The notes: generated by a model not told the origin, from the sequence alone. 64,000 bases of DNA from PALSA-612 sp035652235 (GCA_035652235.1 DASREE010000008.1:124001-188000); one strand, 5' to 3'. Counted from the stretch's first letter, positions 15,091 to 24,043 are shown. Numbers and translations are program-made.

Positions 15091-17901
15091 GTGCCGATGC
15101 AACGCCGTCTCGTCCTCCTCGCCCTCGCGCTTCCGCTCGGCCTCGCCGGCGCCGCCTGGGGAGGCGGGCGGCAGGCGGACACGGTCACGCAGACGACGTT
15201 CGTCATCACCGGTCACGGCTACGGGCACGGAGTGGGCATGGGCCAGTGGGGCGCGTACGCGATGGCCTCCCAGGGCGCGACCTACGACCGGATCCTCTCC
15301 TTCTACTACCCGGGCACGACGCTCGCGCCCTCGCCGGTCACGTCGCTGCGCGTGCTCCTGGCCGACACGGCCAAGCCGGTGACCGTGTGGTCGCAGGAGC
15401 CGTTCCGCGTCCGCGACGGCACGGGCGCCGTGCGCCCGGTGGCCTCCGGCGAGCTCACCGTCGACCCGTCGCTCAGGGTGCAGCTCGCTGCAGCCGATCC
15501 GCCGACGGTCCTCCCCGGCCCGCTCACCCTGCTTCCGGGCGGAGCGCCGCTCGTCGTCGGCCGCCCCTACCGGGGCCGGATCCAGCTGCAGGTCGTCGGC
15601 GGCCGGCTCCAGGTCGTCGACGTCGTCGGCCTCGACGACTACGTGCGGGGCGTCGTCACGCGCGAGATGCCGAAGCAGTGGCCGCTCGAGGCGCTGAAGG
15701 CGCAGGCCGTAGCCGCGCGCTCGTACGCCGTCGCCACGCAGCAGGCGGGGAAGATCGTCTACGGCGACGTGCGCAGCGAAGCCTACGGCGGCGTCGAGGG
15801 CGAGAGCCCTGCCGCCCTGCAGGCGGTTGCCGCGACGAAGAACCAGGTGCTCGTCTACGGCGGCCAGGTGGCGACGACGTACTTCTCCGCCTCTTCGGGC
15901 GGGCGCACCGCCGCGCCCACGGACGTGATCCCGAACGCGAAGCCTGTGCCGTACCTGGTGGCGGCGAACGATCCCTACGACGCCGCGTCGCCCTGGCACG
16001 ACTGGGGCCCGGTTGTGCTCGGGGCTGCCAAGCTGAGCGCGAAGCTGCGTGTCCCCGGGGTGACGGCTGTCACTCCGGTGCCGGCGACGGGCCACGCGCG
16101 CGAGATCGTGCTGACGACGCCGACCGGGCAGAAGACGCTCGGCGCGGGCGTCCTGCGCACGGCGCTCGGCCTGCGCTCGACGTTCGTCAAGATCGGAACG
16201 CTCACCCTCGGCCGTCCGGCCGGGACGGCGACGCCGGGCGCCACCGTCACCCTGACGGGCGCGGTGCGCGGCGTCAAGGGCGCGGTGATGCTCGAATCAT
16301 CGACCGGCGGCGGCGCCTGGAGCCCGGGACCTGAGATCAGGCTGGCCGAGGACGGCTCGTTCTCGGTCGAGGTGACGCCGGCCGCGACGACCCGCTACCG
16401 GCTCGCCGTCGGCACCGTCAGGTCGACGCCGCTCGTCGTCGCGGTCGACGCGCCCGGCGGGAGTCGCAGCCTCTCCGCCGCGGCGCCGGCCGCGACGGCC
16501 TTCCGCGCCTCGAGCGGTCTCTTTGCTCCGGACGACCCGCTCGTCTCGCGCCAGTGGTACCTCGAGCAGGACCGCGCCTTCGACTACTGGCCGGTGCTGC
16601 CGTCGCTGCCGCCGGTGCTCGTCGGGCTCGTCGACACCGGCATCGACGCAGGCCATCCGGAGTTCGCCGGCAGGATCGCTGCTGCCAAGAGCTTCGTCGG
16701 GGGATCGGTCGACGACCAGCTCGGGCACGGCACCTTCGTCGCCGGCGAGATCGCCGCCGTCGCCGGGAACGGTATCGGCATCGCCGGGATCGGACTCCCC
16801 GCCCAGCTCGTCGTGGCCAAGGTGGTCGGAGCGGACGGGACGATCGATCCGGCCGTGGAGGCCAGGGCCATCCGCTGGGAGGTCGACCGTGGGGTGCGCG
16901 TCATCAACCTCTCCATCGGGGCCGTCCGCGACCCGAACGACCCCAACGTGGACACCTACTCGCCGGTCGAGGCTGCCGCCGTCCAGTACGCGGTCGCGCA
17001 CGACGTGCTCCTCGTGGCCGCTGTCGGCAACGGCGACGATGCCCCCTCGCGCCCGTGGCCGTACGCGAGCTACCCGGCGGCGCTGCCGCACGTGCTCGGC
17101 GTGAGCGCGCTCGCCCCGGACGGGTCGGTCCCGGTCTTCTCCAACCGGGACCCCCTCTACGACGACGTGGCCGCGCCGGGCGAGAACATCCTCTCCACCT
17201 TCCCGCGCTCGCTGACGGCGCTGCGTCCGAGCTGCGCCGACCAGGGGTACTCGGATTGCGGCACGCGCGACTATCGCGACGGCGACGGCACCTCCTTCGC
17301 AGCGCCGCAGGTGACGGCGGCGGCGGCCCTGCTCTTCTCCGTCCGCCCCTCGCTGACGGCGAGCCAGGCGGCGACGCTGATCGAGCGGACGGCCGACGAC
17401 GTCAACCCTGCGACCGGCTGCTCGCAGTGCAGCATCGGCCGGGACGCCCTGTCGGGCTGGGGCAGCCTCGACATCCTCGCCGCGCTGCGGGCGCTCGACG
17501 GCCCGCTCCCGGCTCCCGACCGGCTCGAGCCCAACGACGACGCCGGGCCGCTGGCGCCGAGGATCTGGGGCAGCAGCTCGGTCGTGCGGGCGACGCTCGA
17601 CTACTGGGACGATCCGATCGACGTCTACCGCGTGAAGCTCGCCGCCGGTCAGACGGCCGCCGTGTCGGTGCACGCGGCCAAGGCGGACGGCGTCCGGCTC
17701 GTGCTGTGGAAGCCGGGGACGAAGCACGTCACGGGCTCGCCGCAGCTCCTGCGCAGCCGCCGGCTGGTCGAGTCGCGCCGAAGCGGACGGACGCAGAGCT
17801 TCACCTACCGGGCCGCAGCCGCCGGCTGGTACGACCTCGAGGTGCAGCTCACGAGGCCGGGCTCCGGCCCGTACACCTTGCGCGTCGCGAAGACGGACTG
17901 A
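15091..17901 (+). CDS. SpoIID/LytB domain fused to subtilisin-like S8 protease
   Basis: 936 residues. A signal peptide (LVLLALALPLGLAGAAWG) precedes a SpoIID/LytB module at about 30-365, with the conserved glutamate E192 in TREMPKQWPLEALKAQAVA. A beta-rich linker follows (365-470), then a subtilase at about 480-810. Its triad is visible: D515 (GLVDTGID), H546 (GHGTFVAG) and S735 (GTSFAAPQ). A C-terminal pre-peptidase-type beta domain (about 815-936) ends the protein. SpoIID-type enzymes cut or activate cleavage of peptidoglycan glycan strands. GTG 15091 is used; ATG 15097 is equally possible. TAGCCT at 15061 is a candidate -10. Confidence 0.88.
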   Translation: MPMQRRLVLLALALPLGLAGAAWGGGRQADTVTQTTFVITGHGYGHGVGMGQWGAYAMASQGATYDRILSFYYPGTTLAPSPVTSLRVLLADTAKPVTVWSQEPFRVRDGTGAVRPVASGELTVDPSLRVQLAAADPPTVLPGPLTLLPGGAPLVVGRPYRGRIQLQVVGGRLQVVDVVGLDDYVRGVVTREMPKQWPLEALKAQAVAARSYAVATQQAGKIVYGDVRSEAYGGVEGESPAALQAVAATKNQVLVYGGQVATTYFSASSGGRTAAPTDVIPNAKPVPYLVAANDPYDAASPWHDWGPVVLGAAKLSAKLRVPGVTAVTPVPATGHAREIVLTTPTGQKTLGAGVLRTALGLRSTFVKIGTLTLGRPAGTATPGATVTLTGAVRGVKGAVMLESSTGGGAWSPGPEIRLAEDGSFSVEVTPAATTRYRLAVGTVRSTPLVVAVDAPGGSRSLSAAAPAATAFRASSGLFAPDDPLVSRQWYLEQDRAFDYWPVLPSLPPVLVGLVDTGIDAGHPEFAGRIAAAKSFVGGSVDDQLGHGTFVAGEIAAVAGNGIGIAGIGLPAQLVVAKVVGADGTIDPAVEARAIRWEVDRGVRVINLSIGAVRDPNDPNVDTYSPVEAAAVQYAVAHDVLLVAAVGNGDDAPSRPWPYASYPAALPHVLGVSALAPDGSVPVFSNRDPLYDDVAAPGENILSTFPRSLTALRPSCADQGYSDCGTRDYRDGDGTSFAAPQVTAAAALLFSVRPSLTASQAATLIERTADDVNPATGCSQCSIGRDALSGWGSLDILAALRALDGPLPAPDRLEPNDDAGPLAPRIWGSSSVVRATLDYWDDPIDVYRVKLAAGQTAAVSVHAAKADGVRLVLWKPGTKHVTGSPQLLRSRRLVESRRSGRTQSFTYRAAAAGWYDLEVQLTRPGSGPYTLRVAKTD

Positions 17902-17911
17902 CCGGGCGCCC

Positions 17912-18892
17912 GTGAAGCTCGACGCGACGATCGCCGCCGGCCCCGAGCGGAGCGCGGAGCTGGCGGCCGGGCTCGAGCGTGCCGGCTACGACGGCGTCTG
18001 GTCGGCGGAGACGACGCACGATGCCTTCCTTGCGCTGGCGACCGCGGCGACTGCGACCGCGCGTGTCACGCTCGGCACGGCCGTCGCCACGGCGTTCACC
18101 CGTAGCCCGATGGTGACGGCGATCGCCGCCTGGGACCTGCAGCGCGCCAGCCGCGGCCGGTTCGTGCTCGGGCTGGGGACGCAGGTGCGCGCGCACAACG
18201 TGCGCCGCTTCTCCGTCGCCTGCGAGCCGCCCGCGCCCAGGTTGCGGGAGCTCGTCGAGGCGCTCCGCCACATCTGGGGTGCGTTCCAGGGCGAGCATCG
18301 GCTCCGCTTCCGCGGCCGCTTCTACCGGCACGACCTGCTCACCCCGTTCTTCGACCCGGGGCCGATCGAGTGGCCCGCGCCGCACGTCTACCTTGCCGCG
18401 GTCACCCCGTCGATGTATCGGCTCGCGGGCGAGGTGGCAGACGGCGTGCACGTGCACCCGCTCCACAGCGCGCGCTACCTGCGCGAGGTGGCGCTCCCGG
18501 CGCTCGGCTCGCGGCGGCCCCGTCCCGTCCTCGCCGGCTCGGTCTTCGTCTGCCTCCCCGGCGACGAGCGCGCGGTGCGGGAGCAGATCGCCTTCTACGC
18601 CTCCACCCCGACCTACCGTCCGGTGCTCGACACGCACGGCCGGGGGGAGCTGTCCGAGCGGCTGCACCGCCTCCAGGCTCGCGGCGAGGTCGCGGCGATG
18701 GCCGCCGCGGTCGACGACGAGCTGCTGGGCGAGGTGGCGGTCGGGGCGTCCTCGTGGCCGGAGGCGGCCCGGCGTCTCCGCGAGCGCTACGCGGGTCTGC
18801 TCGACCGCGTCGGCGTCTACCGGCTCGGCTTCCCGGAGTCCGCACAGGAGGCGGCCGCGATCGCGGCCGCCTTCCGGGAGGCGGGCGGGTGA
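17912..18892 (+). CDS. LLM-class F420-dependent oxidoreductase
   Basis: 326 residues, luciferase-like TIM-barrel fold. Recognisable segments are YDGVWSAETTHDAFLAL, LGTAVATAFTRSPM and RFVLGLGTQVRAHN, which place it in the F420-dependent group found in actinobacteria (similar to TIGR03617-type proteins). Substrate unknown. GTG 17912 starts 10 bp after the preceding stop. Its stop overlaps the second LLM gene (GTGA), so the two are co-translated and may form a pathway or hetero-oligomer. Confidence 0.85.
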   Translation: MKLDATIAAGPERSAELAAGLERAGYDGVWSAETTHDAFLALATAATATARVTLGTAVATAFTRSPMVTAIAAWDLQRASRGRFVLGLGTQVRAHNVRRFSVACEPPAPRLRELVEALRHIWGAFQGEHRLRFRGRFYRHDLLTPFFDPGPIEWPAPHVYLAAVTPSMYRLAGEVADGVHVHPLHSARYLREVALPALGSRRPRPVLAGSVFVCLPGDERAVREQIAFYASTPTYRPVLDTHGRGELSERLHRLQARGEVAAMAAAVDDELLGEVAVGASSWPEAARRLRERYAGLLDRVGVYRLGFPESAQEAAAIAAAFREAGG

Positions 18893-19779
18893 GGCGGCCA
18901 CTGCGGGTGGGCCTGCAGCTGCCGGAGGTCGAGCGGGACGTGCGCTGGCCCGAGTACGCGGCCATGTCCCGTGCGGCCGAGAACGCCGGCTTCGACTCGA
19001 TCTGGCTCGGCGACCACCTGCTCTACCGCGGCGACGGGCGCGAGGAGCGCGGGCCGTGGGAGGCGTGGACGCTCCTCGCCGCGCTGGCGGCGGTGACGGG
19101 GCGGGTGCGCCTCGGCCCGCTCGTCGCCTGCGCCTCCTTCCACCCGCCGGGGCTTCTCGCCAAGATGGCGTCGACCGTGGACGAGGTGTCGGGCGGGCGG
19201 CTCGTGCTCGGGCTCGGCGCCGGCTGGAACGAGACCGAGTACCGCGCCTTCGGCCTCCCCTACGACCGGCGCGTGTCCCGTTTCGAGGAGGCGTTCGCGA
19301 TCGTCCGCCGGCTGCTCGCCGGCGAGCGGGTGACGCTCGAGGGTCGCCACTGGCAGGCGCGGGACGCCGTGCTGCTACCGCGGCCGGCGCGGCGCGTGCC
19401 GCTGATGGTCGGCTCGAACGGCGAGCGGATGCTCGCAATCACGCTGCCGCACGTCGACGCATGGAACACGTGGTACCTCGACTACGGCAACAGCGTCGAG
19501 GGCTTCGCCGAGCTGAACACGAGGATCTCGGCCGCCGCGGCGCGGTCGGGCCGCGAGCCGGGCGAGGTCGAGCGGAGCGCGTGCGTGCTCGTCGAGCTCG
19601 ATGCGGACGCGGTCGGGCGCCCGCGCGACGCCGACGTCCGGCCGGTCGCGGCCGCGCTGCTCCCCGGCCACCTGCGCGCGCTCGCCGAGGCGGGAGCGGA
19701 CGAGGCCATCCTCGTCGTGCGCCCGATCACGGTCGAGTCGATCCGGCGAGTGGGGGCGCTGCTACGGATGCTCGAGTAG
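18889..19779 (+). CDS. LLM-class F420-dependent oxidoreductase (second copy)
   Basis: 296 residues. GFDSIWLGDHLLYRG, GRVRLGPLVACASFHPPG and RLVLGLGAGWNETEYRAFG are typical of F420-dependent LLM oxidoreductases with N-terminal GLQLP. It is clearly diverged from the upstream gene rather than a recent duplicate. GTG 18889 overlaps the upstream stop. Its last 18 bp overlap the 3' end of the convergent acyltransferase gene. Substrate unknown. Confidence 0.86.
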   Translation: MRRPLRVGLQLPEVERDVRWPEYAAMSRAAENAGFDSIWLGDHLLYRGDGREERGPWEAWTLLAALAAVTGRVRLGPLVACASFHPPGLLAKMASTVDEVSGGRLVLGLGAGWNETEYRAFGLPYDRRVSRFEEAFAIVRRLLAGERVTLEGRHWQARDAVLLPRPARRVPLMVGSNGERMLAITLPHVDAWNTWYLDYGNSVEGFAELNTRISAAAARSGREPGEVERSACVLVELDADAVGRPRDADVRPVAAALLPGHLRALAEAGADEAILVVRPITVESIRRVGALLRMLE

Positions 19780-20433
19780 CTCGTCGTCCGGCACCTCGCG
19801 CAGCACGCGCGCCGGGTTGCCGACGACGACCGAGCGCGGCGGCACGTCCTTGGTCACGACGGCGCCGGCGCCGACGAACGCCTCCTCGCCGACCTCGATC
19901 CCGGGGCAGAGCACGGCTCCGCCCCCGACCCGCGCTCCGCGGCGGATCGTCGGCCCTTTCATCAGCGCGAGCCGCCGCTCGGTGCGTCCCATGAAGTCGT
20001 CGTTCGTCGTCGTCACGCCCGGTGCGACGAAGACGTCTTCCTCCAGCGTCGAGTAGGCGGTGATGTACGCGTTCGCCTGGATGCGCGTGCGGGCGGCGAC
20101 GGTCGTGTCGTTCTCGACCAGGGAGCCGCGCCCGACGACGACGTCGTCTCCGAGCTCGCACCGTTCGCGGACGCACGCCTGGTCACCGACGATGACGCGC
20201 GCGCCGACCCGCGTCCCGGCGAAGACGATCGCTCCCGTCGAGATCACGGTCCCGGGGCCGAGCTCCGCCGGTGGGAGCGGCTCGCGCCTGGCCGTCGACC
20301 GCGGCGAGAGTGTCGGCTGCTTGCCGACGACGGCGTGCTCGAGGATGCGCACGCCCTCGCCCAGCACCGTCCCCGGGTGGACGACCGCCGTCGGGTGGAC
20401 CTCCGCGGCGCGCGCGCTCCTCTCCCTGCTCAC
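19762..20433 (-). CDS. Hexapeptide-repeat acyltransferase (WbpD/WlbB-like)
   Basis: 223 residues, a left-handed beta helix built from hexapeptide repeats. The segment NAYITAYSTLEEDVFVAPG followed by TTTNDDFMGRTE matches N-acetyltransferases acting on UDP-3-amino sugars (WbpD/WlbB). These acetylate UDP-2-acetamido-3-amino-glucuronate. It shares strand with the dehydrogenase, oxidoreductase and epimerase genes upstream but is separated by 160 bp of repeats. GTG 20433 has GGAGG about 10 bp upstream. The 3' end overlaps a convergent gene by 18 bp. Confidence 0.8.
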   Translation of the reverse strand: MSRERSARAAEVHPTAVVHPGTVLGEGVRILEHAVVGKQPTLSPRSTARREPLPPAELGPGTVISTGAIVFAGTRVGARVIVGDQACVRERCELGDDVVVGRGSLVENDTTVAARTRIQANAYITAYSTLEEDVFVAPGVTTTNDDFMGRTERRLALMKGPTIRRGARVGGGAVLCPGIEVGEEAFVGAGAVVTKDVPPRSVVVGNPARVLREVPDDELLEHP

Positions 20434-20452
20434 ACCCCACCCCCTCCGCCTC

Positions 20453-20467
20453 GTAACAGACTGTTAC
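20453..20467. repeat. Palindromic repeat copy 2 (GTAACAGACTGTTAC)
   Basis: Perfect 15-bp odd-centre palindrome 19 bp upstream of the acyltransferase start. Related copies are at 13195 and 61903. Confidence 0.7.
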
Positions 20468-20514
20468 TTGACCGGAGCGTTGCTGCGGAGACGGCCGCCG
20501 CGACTTGTCGGGGC

Positions 20515-20570
20515 GGGTCGCCGGTCTCGGTCCGAGCAGGGTCGCCGGTCTCGGCCCACGGAGGGTCGCT
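20515..20570. repeat. 24-bp tandem repeat, 2.3 copies
   Basis: GGGTCGCCGGTCTCGG starts copies at 20515 and 20539, and a third partial copy (GGGTCGCT) begins at 20563. It fills the gap between the oxidoreductase and acyltransferase genes. Confidence 0.75.
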
Positions 20571-20593
20571 GGGCATGCGCGCAGGGGCAGGCG

Positions 20594-21586
20594 TCACGTC
20601 GCCGCCGCCGCGCCGGCGAGCGACGCGCTCAGCCGCTCGAGCGTCCGCACGACCATCGCCCCGTCCCGGGCGACCTTGCGGCGGTCGCCCTCGCCGGCCA
20701 CGAGGCGCAGGAAGTGCTCGCACTCCAGCCTGAGCGGCTCGTCGGAGGGGATCTTCGGGATGTGGATGTCGCCGGTCCTGGTCTGCCACTCCCCGTAGCT
20801 CTCGACACGCTTCCACGGGCCCTTCTCGTACACGGTCACCTTGCGCTCGAGCTCCATGTCGTCGAAGACGACCATCTTCTCGGTACCCACCACCGTCAGC
20901 TTGCGCATCTTGTGCGGGTCGAGCCAGGACAGGTGCATGTGCGCGATCTTCCCGGAAGGGAAGCGCAGGTAGCAGAAGACGACGTCCTCGACCCCTGGCG
21001 TCAGGAAGTCGCGGCCGTGCGCAACGGCCTCCTCGGGCTCCTCGTCGAGGAGGTACAGGATCACCGACAGGTCGTGCACGCCGAGCGACCAGAGCGCGTT
21101 CTCGTGCTCGCGGATGACGCCGAGGTTCTGCCTGTTGCCGTACAGGCAGAGCACCTCGCCCAGCTCGCCCGAGTCGATCAGCTCCTTCAGCTTGTGGACG
21201 CCCGGGTGGTAGAGGAGCAGGTGGCCGGGCATGCAGACGAGGCCGCGCTCCTCGGAGAGGGCGACGAGCTCGTCCATCTCCTCGCCGCGCAGCGTCGGCG
21301 GCTTCTCGACGAAGACGTGCTTGCCGGCCTCGAGGACGCGGCGCGACAGCGCATAGTGGGTCGGGACGGGGGTGGAGACGACGACGGCATCGAGCGCCGG
21401 ATCGGCGAGGACCTCCTCCAGGTCGGCAGCCGCCCGCGCGCGCGGGTAGCGCGCTCCGTACGCCTCGCGCGCGGCGGCGTCGGCGTCGCAGATCCAGGCG
21501 AGCTCGGCGAGCTGGTCGAAGTTCCGCGCCAGGTTCGGACCCCACTGCCCCAGCCCGACGACGGCGACGCGGATCAGAGCTTCCAC
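20594..21586 (-). CDS. Gfo/Idh/MocA family sugar oxidoreductase (WbpB/WlbA-like)
   Basis: 330 residues. RVAVVGLGQWGPNLARNF is the N-terminal dinucleotide-binding strand, GKHVFVEKPPTLRGEEM contains the EKP motif, and GVHDLSVILYLL holds the catalytic-type histidine. In this context it is probably the UDP-N-acetylglucuronate 3-dehydrogenase WbpB/WlbA. GTG 21586 overlaps the end of the UDP-sugar dehydrogenase gene by 13 bp. No other standard start fits the family N-terminus. Substrate assignment rests on neighbours. Confidence 0.85.
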   Translation of the reverse strand: MEALIRVAVVGLGQWGPNLARNFDQLAELAWICDADAAAREAYGARYPRARAAADLEEVLADPALDAVVVSTPVPTHYALSRRVLEAGKHVFVEKPPTLRGEEMDELVALSEERGLVCMPGHLLLYHPGVHKLKELIDSGELGEVLCLYGNRQNLGVIREHENALWSLGVHDLSVILYLLDEEPEEAVAHGRDFLTPGVEDVVFCYLRFPSGKIAHMHLSWLDPHKMRKLTVVGTEKMVVFDDMELERKVTVYEKGPWKRVESYGEWQTRTGDIHIPKIPSDEPLRLECEHFLRLVAGEGDRRKVARDGAMVVRTLERLSASLAGAAAAT

Positions 21587-22830
21587 ACCTTCGGATCGTC
21601 CGAGCCGGCCCGACCGGTCGCGTTGCGGAAGTCGACTACGAGCTTCGCCTCCTGCACGACCTGCTCGTAGTCGATCGACGAGTGCGCCGTGACGATGGCG
21701 ACGCAGTCGTAGGCTGAGGGCTCGAGCGGCACGGAGCGCCTCCCGTTCACCTCCGCGACGTGCGGGTCGTGGAAGGAGACCTCGGCGCCGGCGTGCTCGA
21801 GTAGCTGCATGACCTTGATCGCGGGCGACTCGCGCACGTCGGAGATGTCCGCCTTGTAGGCGACGCCCAGGACGAGCACCTTCGAGCCCTTGAGTGACCG
21901 CTGCGCGCCGTGGTTCAGGGCCTGGGAGATGAGCGAGCGGCAGTAGTAGGGCATGTTCTCGTTCACCTTGCCGGCGAGCTCGATGAATTCGGTGTAGAAG
22001 CCGTACTCGCGCGCCTTCCAGGTGAGGTAGAAGGGGTCGATCGGGATGCAGTGTCCCCCGAGGCCGGGGCCCGGCTTGAAGCTCATGAACCCGAACGGCT
22101 TCGTCGCCGCGGCGTCCACGACCTCCCACACGTCGATGCCCATCCGCTCGCACAGCTGCGCGAGTTCGTTCACGAGCGCGATGTTCACCGAGCGGAAGAT
22201 GTTCTCGAGCAGCTTCGTCAGCTCGGCTGTCTCGGGGGAGGAGACCGGGTGGACGGTGTCGACCGCGCTCGCGTACAGGGCGGCCGCGCGGTCGGTGCAG
22301 GAGGGGGTGATGCCGCCGACGATCTTGGGCACGGTCTTCGTCGTCCAGTCCTCGCGGCCGGGGTCGACGCGCTCCGGCGAGAAGGCGAGGCTGAAGTCCG
22401 TGCCGACGGCAAGGCCGGAGCCTTCCTCGAGCAGCGGCAGCACCACCTCACGGGTCGTGCCCGGATAGGTTGTCGACTCGAGCACGACGAGGTGGCCGCG
22501 GCGGAGCCGCGTCGCGATCTGGCGGACGGCGGCCGTCACGATCGACAGGTCGGGCTCGCGCTGCTTCGTCAGCGGCGTCGCGAGGGCGATGAGGATCGCG
22601 TCGGCGTCCCGCAGCTCGTCGTAGTCGGCGGTCGCGCGGAGGAGGCCGCTCTCGACGAGGGGCGCGAGCGCCGCCGACGGCACGTCCTCGATGTGGCTGT
22701 GGCCGCGGTTGATGCCGTCGATCACCGCCGGGTTGACGTCGACCAGCACGACTCGCTTTCCTGCACAGGCGAAGACGTGCGCGAGCGGCATGCCCACGTA
22801 GCCCGCCCCGACGATGGCGACATCGCTCAT
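21574..22830 (-). CDS. Nucleotide-sugar (UDP-GlcNAc type) 6-dehydrogenase
   Basis: 418 residues. The NAD-binding N-terminus is VAIVGAGYVGMPLAHVFA. The catalytic cysteine is C261 in GPGLGGHCIPIDP, and the C-terminal domain has GVAYKADISDVRESPA. It oxidises a UDP-hexose at C6 to the uronic acid in two NAD-dependent steps. Length and sequence style fit the WbpA/WecC group acting on UDP-GlcNAc or UDP-ManNAc rather than UDP-glucose. ATG 22830 overlaps the epimerase stop (ATGA). Confidence 0.9.
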   Translation of the reverse strand: MSDVAIVGAGYVGMPLAHVFACAGKRVVLVDVNPAVIDGINRGHSHIEDVPSAALAPLVESGLLRATADYDELRDADAILIALATPLTKQREPDLSIVTAAVRQIATRLRRGHLVVLESTTYPGTTREVVLPLLEEGSGLAVGTDFSLAFSPERVDPGREDWTTKTVPKIVGGITPSCTDRAAALYASAVDTVHPVSSPETAELTKLLENIFRSVNIALVNELAQLCERMGIDVWEVVDAAATKPFGFMSFKPGPGLGGHCIPIDPFYLTWKAREYGFYTEFIELAGKVNENMPYYCRSLISQALNHGAQRSLKGSKVLVLGVAYKADISDVRESPAIKVMQLLEHAGAEVSFHDPHVAEVNGRRSVPLEPSAYDCVAIVTAHSSIDYEQVVQEAKLVVDFRNATGRAGSDDPKVWKL

Positions 22831-23879
22831 GACGCGGCAAGGCTACCGAGGAGCGCCGCCGCCACACGCTCGGAGGCGCGGCCGTCGCCATACAGCGGCG
22901 GCCGCTCGGCCGGCATGCGCGCGCCGCCGACCGCCGCCACGAGCCGGTCCGGGTCGTCGTCGACGAGGACGTTCGCTCCGACCGAGACCGTGTCCACCCA
23001 CTCCGTGGACGGCCGGGCGGTCACGCAGGGGACGCCGTACCAGTACGCCTCCTTCTGCACGCCGCCCGAGTCGGTGACGATCACGCGTGCCTGCGAGGCG
23101 AGCGCCGAGAAGTCGAGGTACGAGAAGGGCGGACAGATTCGTACGTGTCCGAGGGTCAGACCCGCGGACCTGATCGCCGCGGCCGTGCGCGGATGGGCCG
23201 CGAGCAGGACGGGCTCGTCCAGTCGGGCGAGGCCGGCGATGATCCGCCTCAGCCGCTCCGGCTGCACGTTCGCTTCCCGGTGGATCGTCGCCAGGACGTA
23301 TCCGCCCGGCCTGAGCCCGAGCTCGGCGAGCGTGCGCGAGCGGCGCCTCGCCACCGGGGCGAAGCGGAGGCAGACGTCGTACATGACGTCGCCGACGATC
23401 TCCACCTGCCCGCGCACGCGCTCGGCGGCGAGCACGCCCGCACTGCGCTCGTCGGGGCAGAGCAGCAGGTCGGCCGTCCGGTCGACCTCGATCCGGTTCC
23501 GCTCCTCGGGCATGGTCAGGTCGCCGCTGCGCAGGCCCGCCTCGACGTGCGCGAGCCGCACGCCGCAAGCGGCGGCGGCGCGCGCGCCGGCGAGCGTCGA
23601 GTTCGTGTCCCCGTACACGAGCACCCAATCCGGCTGCCGGGAAGCGACCTCGTCTGCGATGCTGACCTGCATCTCTGCGACGTCGGCCGTGCGCAGGTCG
23701 AGCTCGACTGCCGGCGCGGCGATCCCCAGCTCGTCGAAGAAGACCTGCGACAACTCTGGGTCGTAGTGTTGCCCTGTGTGGACGACGACCTCCTCGATAC
23801 CGGCCGCGCGCAGCGCGAGCGAGAGCGAGGACGACTTGACGAACTGCGGGCGATTGCCGACGACGCCGAGGACGCGCAT
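22827..23879 (-). CDS. wecB: UDP-N-acetylglucosamine 2-epimerase (non-hydrolysing)
   Basis: 350 residues. VVGNRPQFVKSSSL, HTGQHYDPELSQVF, VYGDTNSTLAGA, HVEAGLRSGD and TDSGGVQKEAYWYGVPC are family signatures. It interconverts UDP-GlcNAc and UDP-ManNAc, or the 3-acetamido uronic acid derivatives in the WbpI branch. ATG 23879 is 8 nt after TAGGCT on the minus strand, so it is the leaderless first gene of the operon wecB, dehydrogenase, oxidoreductase. Confidence 0.93.
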   Translation of the reverse strand: MRVLGVVGNRPQFVKSSSLSLALRAAGIEEVVVHTGQHYDPELSQVFFDELGIAAPAVELDLRTADVAEMQVSIADEVASRQPDWVLVYGDTNSTLAGARAAAACGVRLAHVEAGLRSGDLTMPEERNRIEVDRTADLLLCPDERSAGVLAAERVRGQVEIVGDVMYDVCLRFAPVARRRSRTLAELGLRPGGYVLATIHREANVQPERLRRIIAGLARLDEPVLLAAHPRTAAAIRSAGLTLGHVRICPPFSYLDFSALASQARVIVTDSGGVQKEAYWYGVPCVTARPSTEWVDTVSVGANVLVDDDPDRLVAAVGGARMPAERPPLYGDGRASERVAAALLGSLAAS

Positions 23880-23887
23880 CGCCCGCT

Positions 23888-23893
23888 AGCCTA
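23888..23893 (-). promoter_or_regulatory. -10 box of the UDP-sugar operon
   Basis: TAGGCT on the minus strand, 8 nt before ATG 23879. Confidence 0.55.
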
Positions 23894-23954
23894 GAGCGGC
23901 CCGGTCACTCGCATCGCGCTGCGCGTGGCCGCCGGCGCTCACGACCGGCGTTGG

Positions 23955-23960
23955 TAGCCT
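23955..23960 (+). promoter_or_regulatory. -10 box of tRNA-Lys
   Basis: TAGCCT, 8 nt before the first base of the tRNA, the same box-to-start distance seen at the leaderless genes. Confidence 0.5.
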
Positions 23961-23968
23961 TGCTCCGA

Positions 23969-24041
23969 GGGCCGTTAGCTCAGCTGGTAGAGCAGGGGAC
24001 TCTTAATCCCAAGGTCGAAGGTTCGAATCCTTCACGGCCCA
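23969..24041 (+). tRNA. tRNA-Lys (CTT)
   Basis: 73 nt cloverleaf. The acceptor arm GGGCCGT pairs with ACGGCCC, followed by discriminator A. The D arm is GCTC/GAGC, the anticodon loop CTCTTAA has anticodon CTT at 24002-24004, and the T arm is GAAGG TTCGAAT CCTTC. The 3' CCA is not encoded. A strong hairpin terminator follows immediately. No integrase or attachment-site duplication is visible next to it. Confidence 0.97.
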
Positions 24042-24043
24042 AG

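Noticed and set aside
20515..20570. CRISPR-like array
   Set aside because: The copies are contiguous with no spacers, and there are no cas genes.
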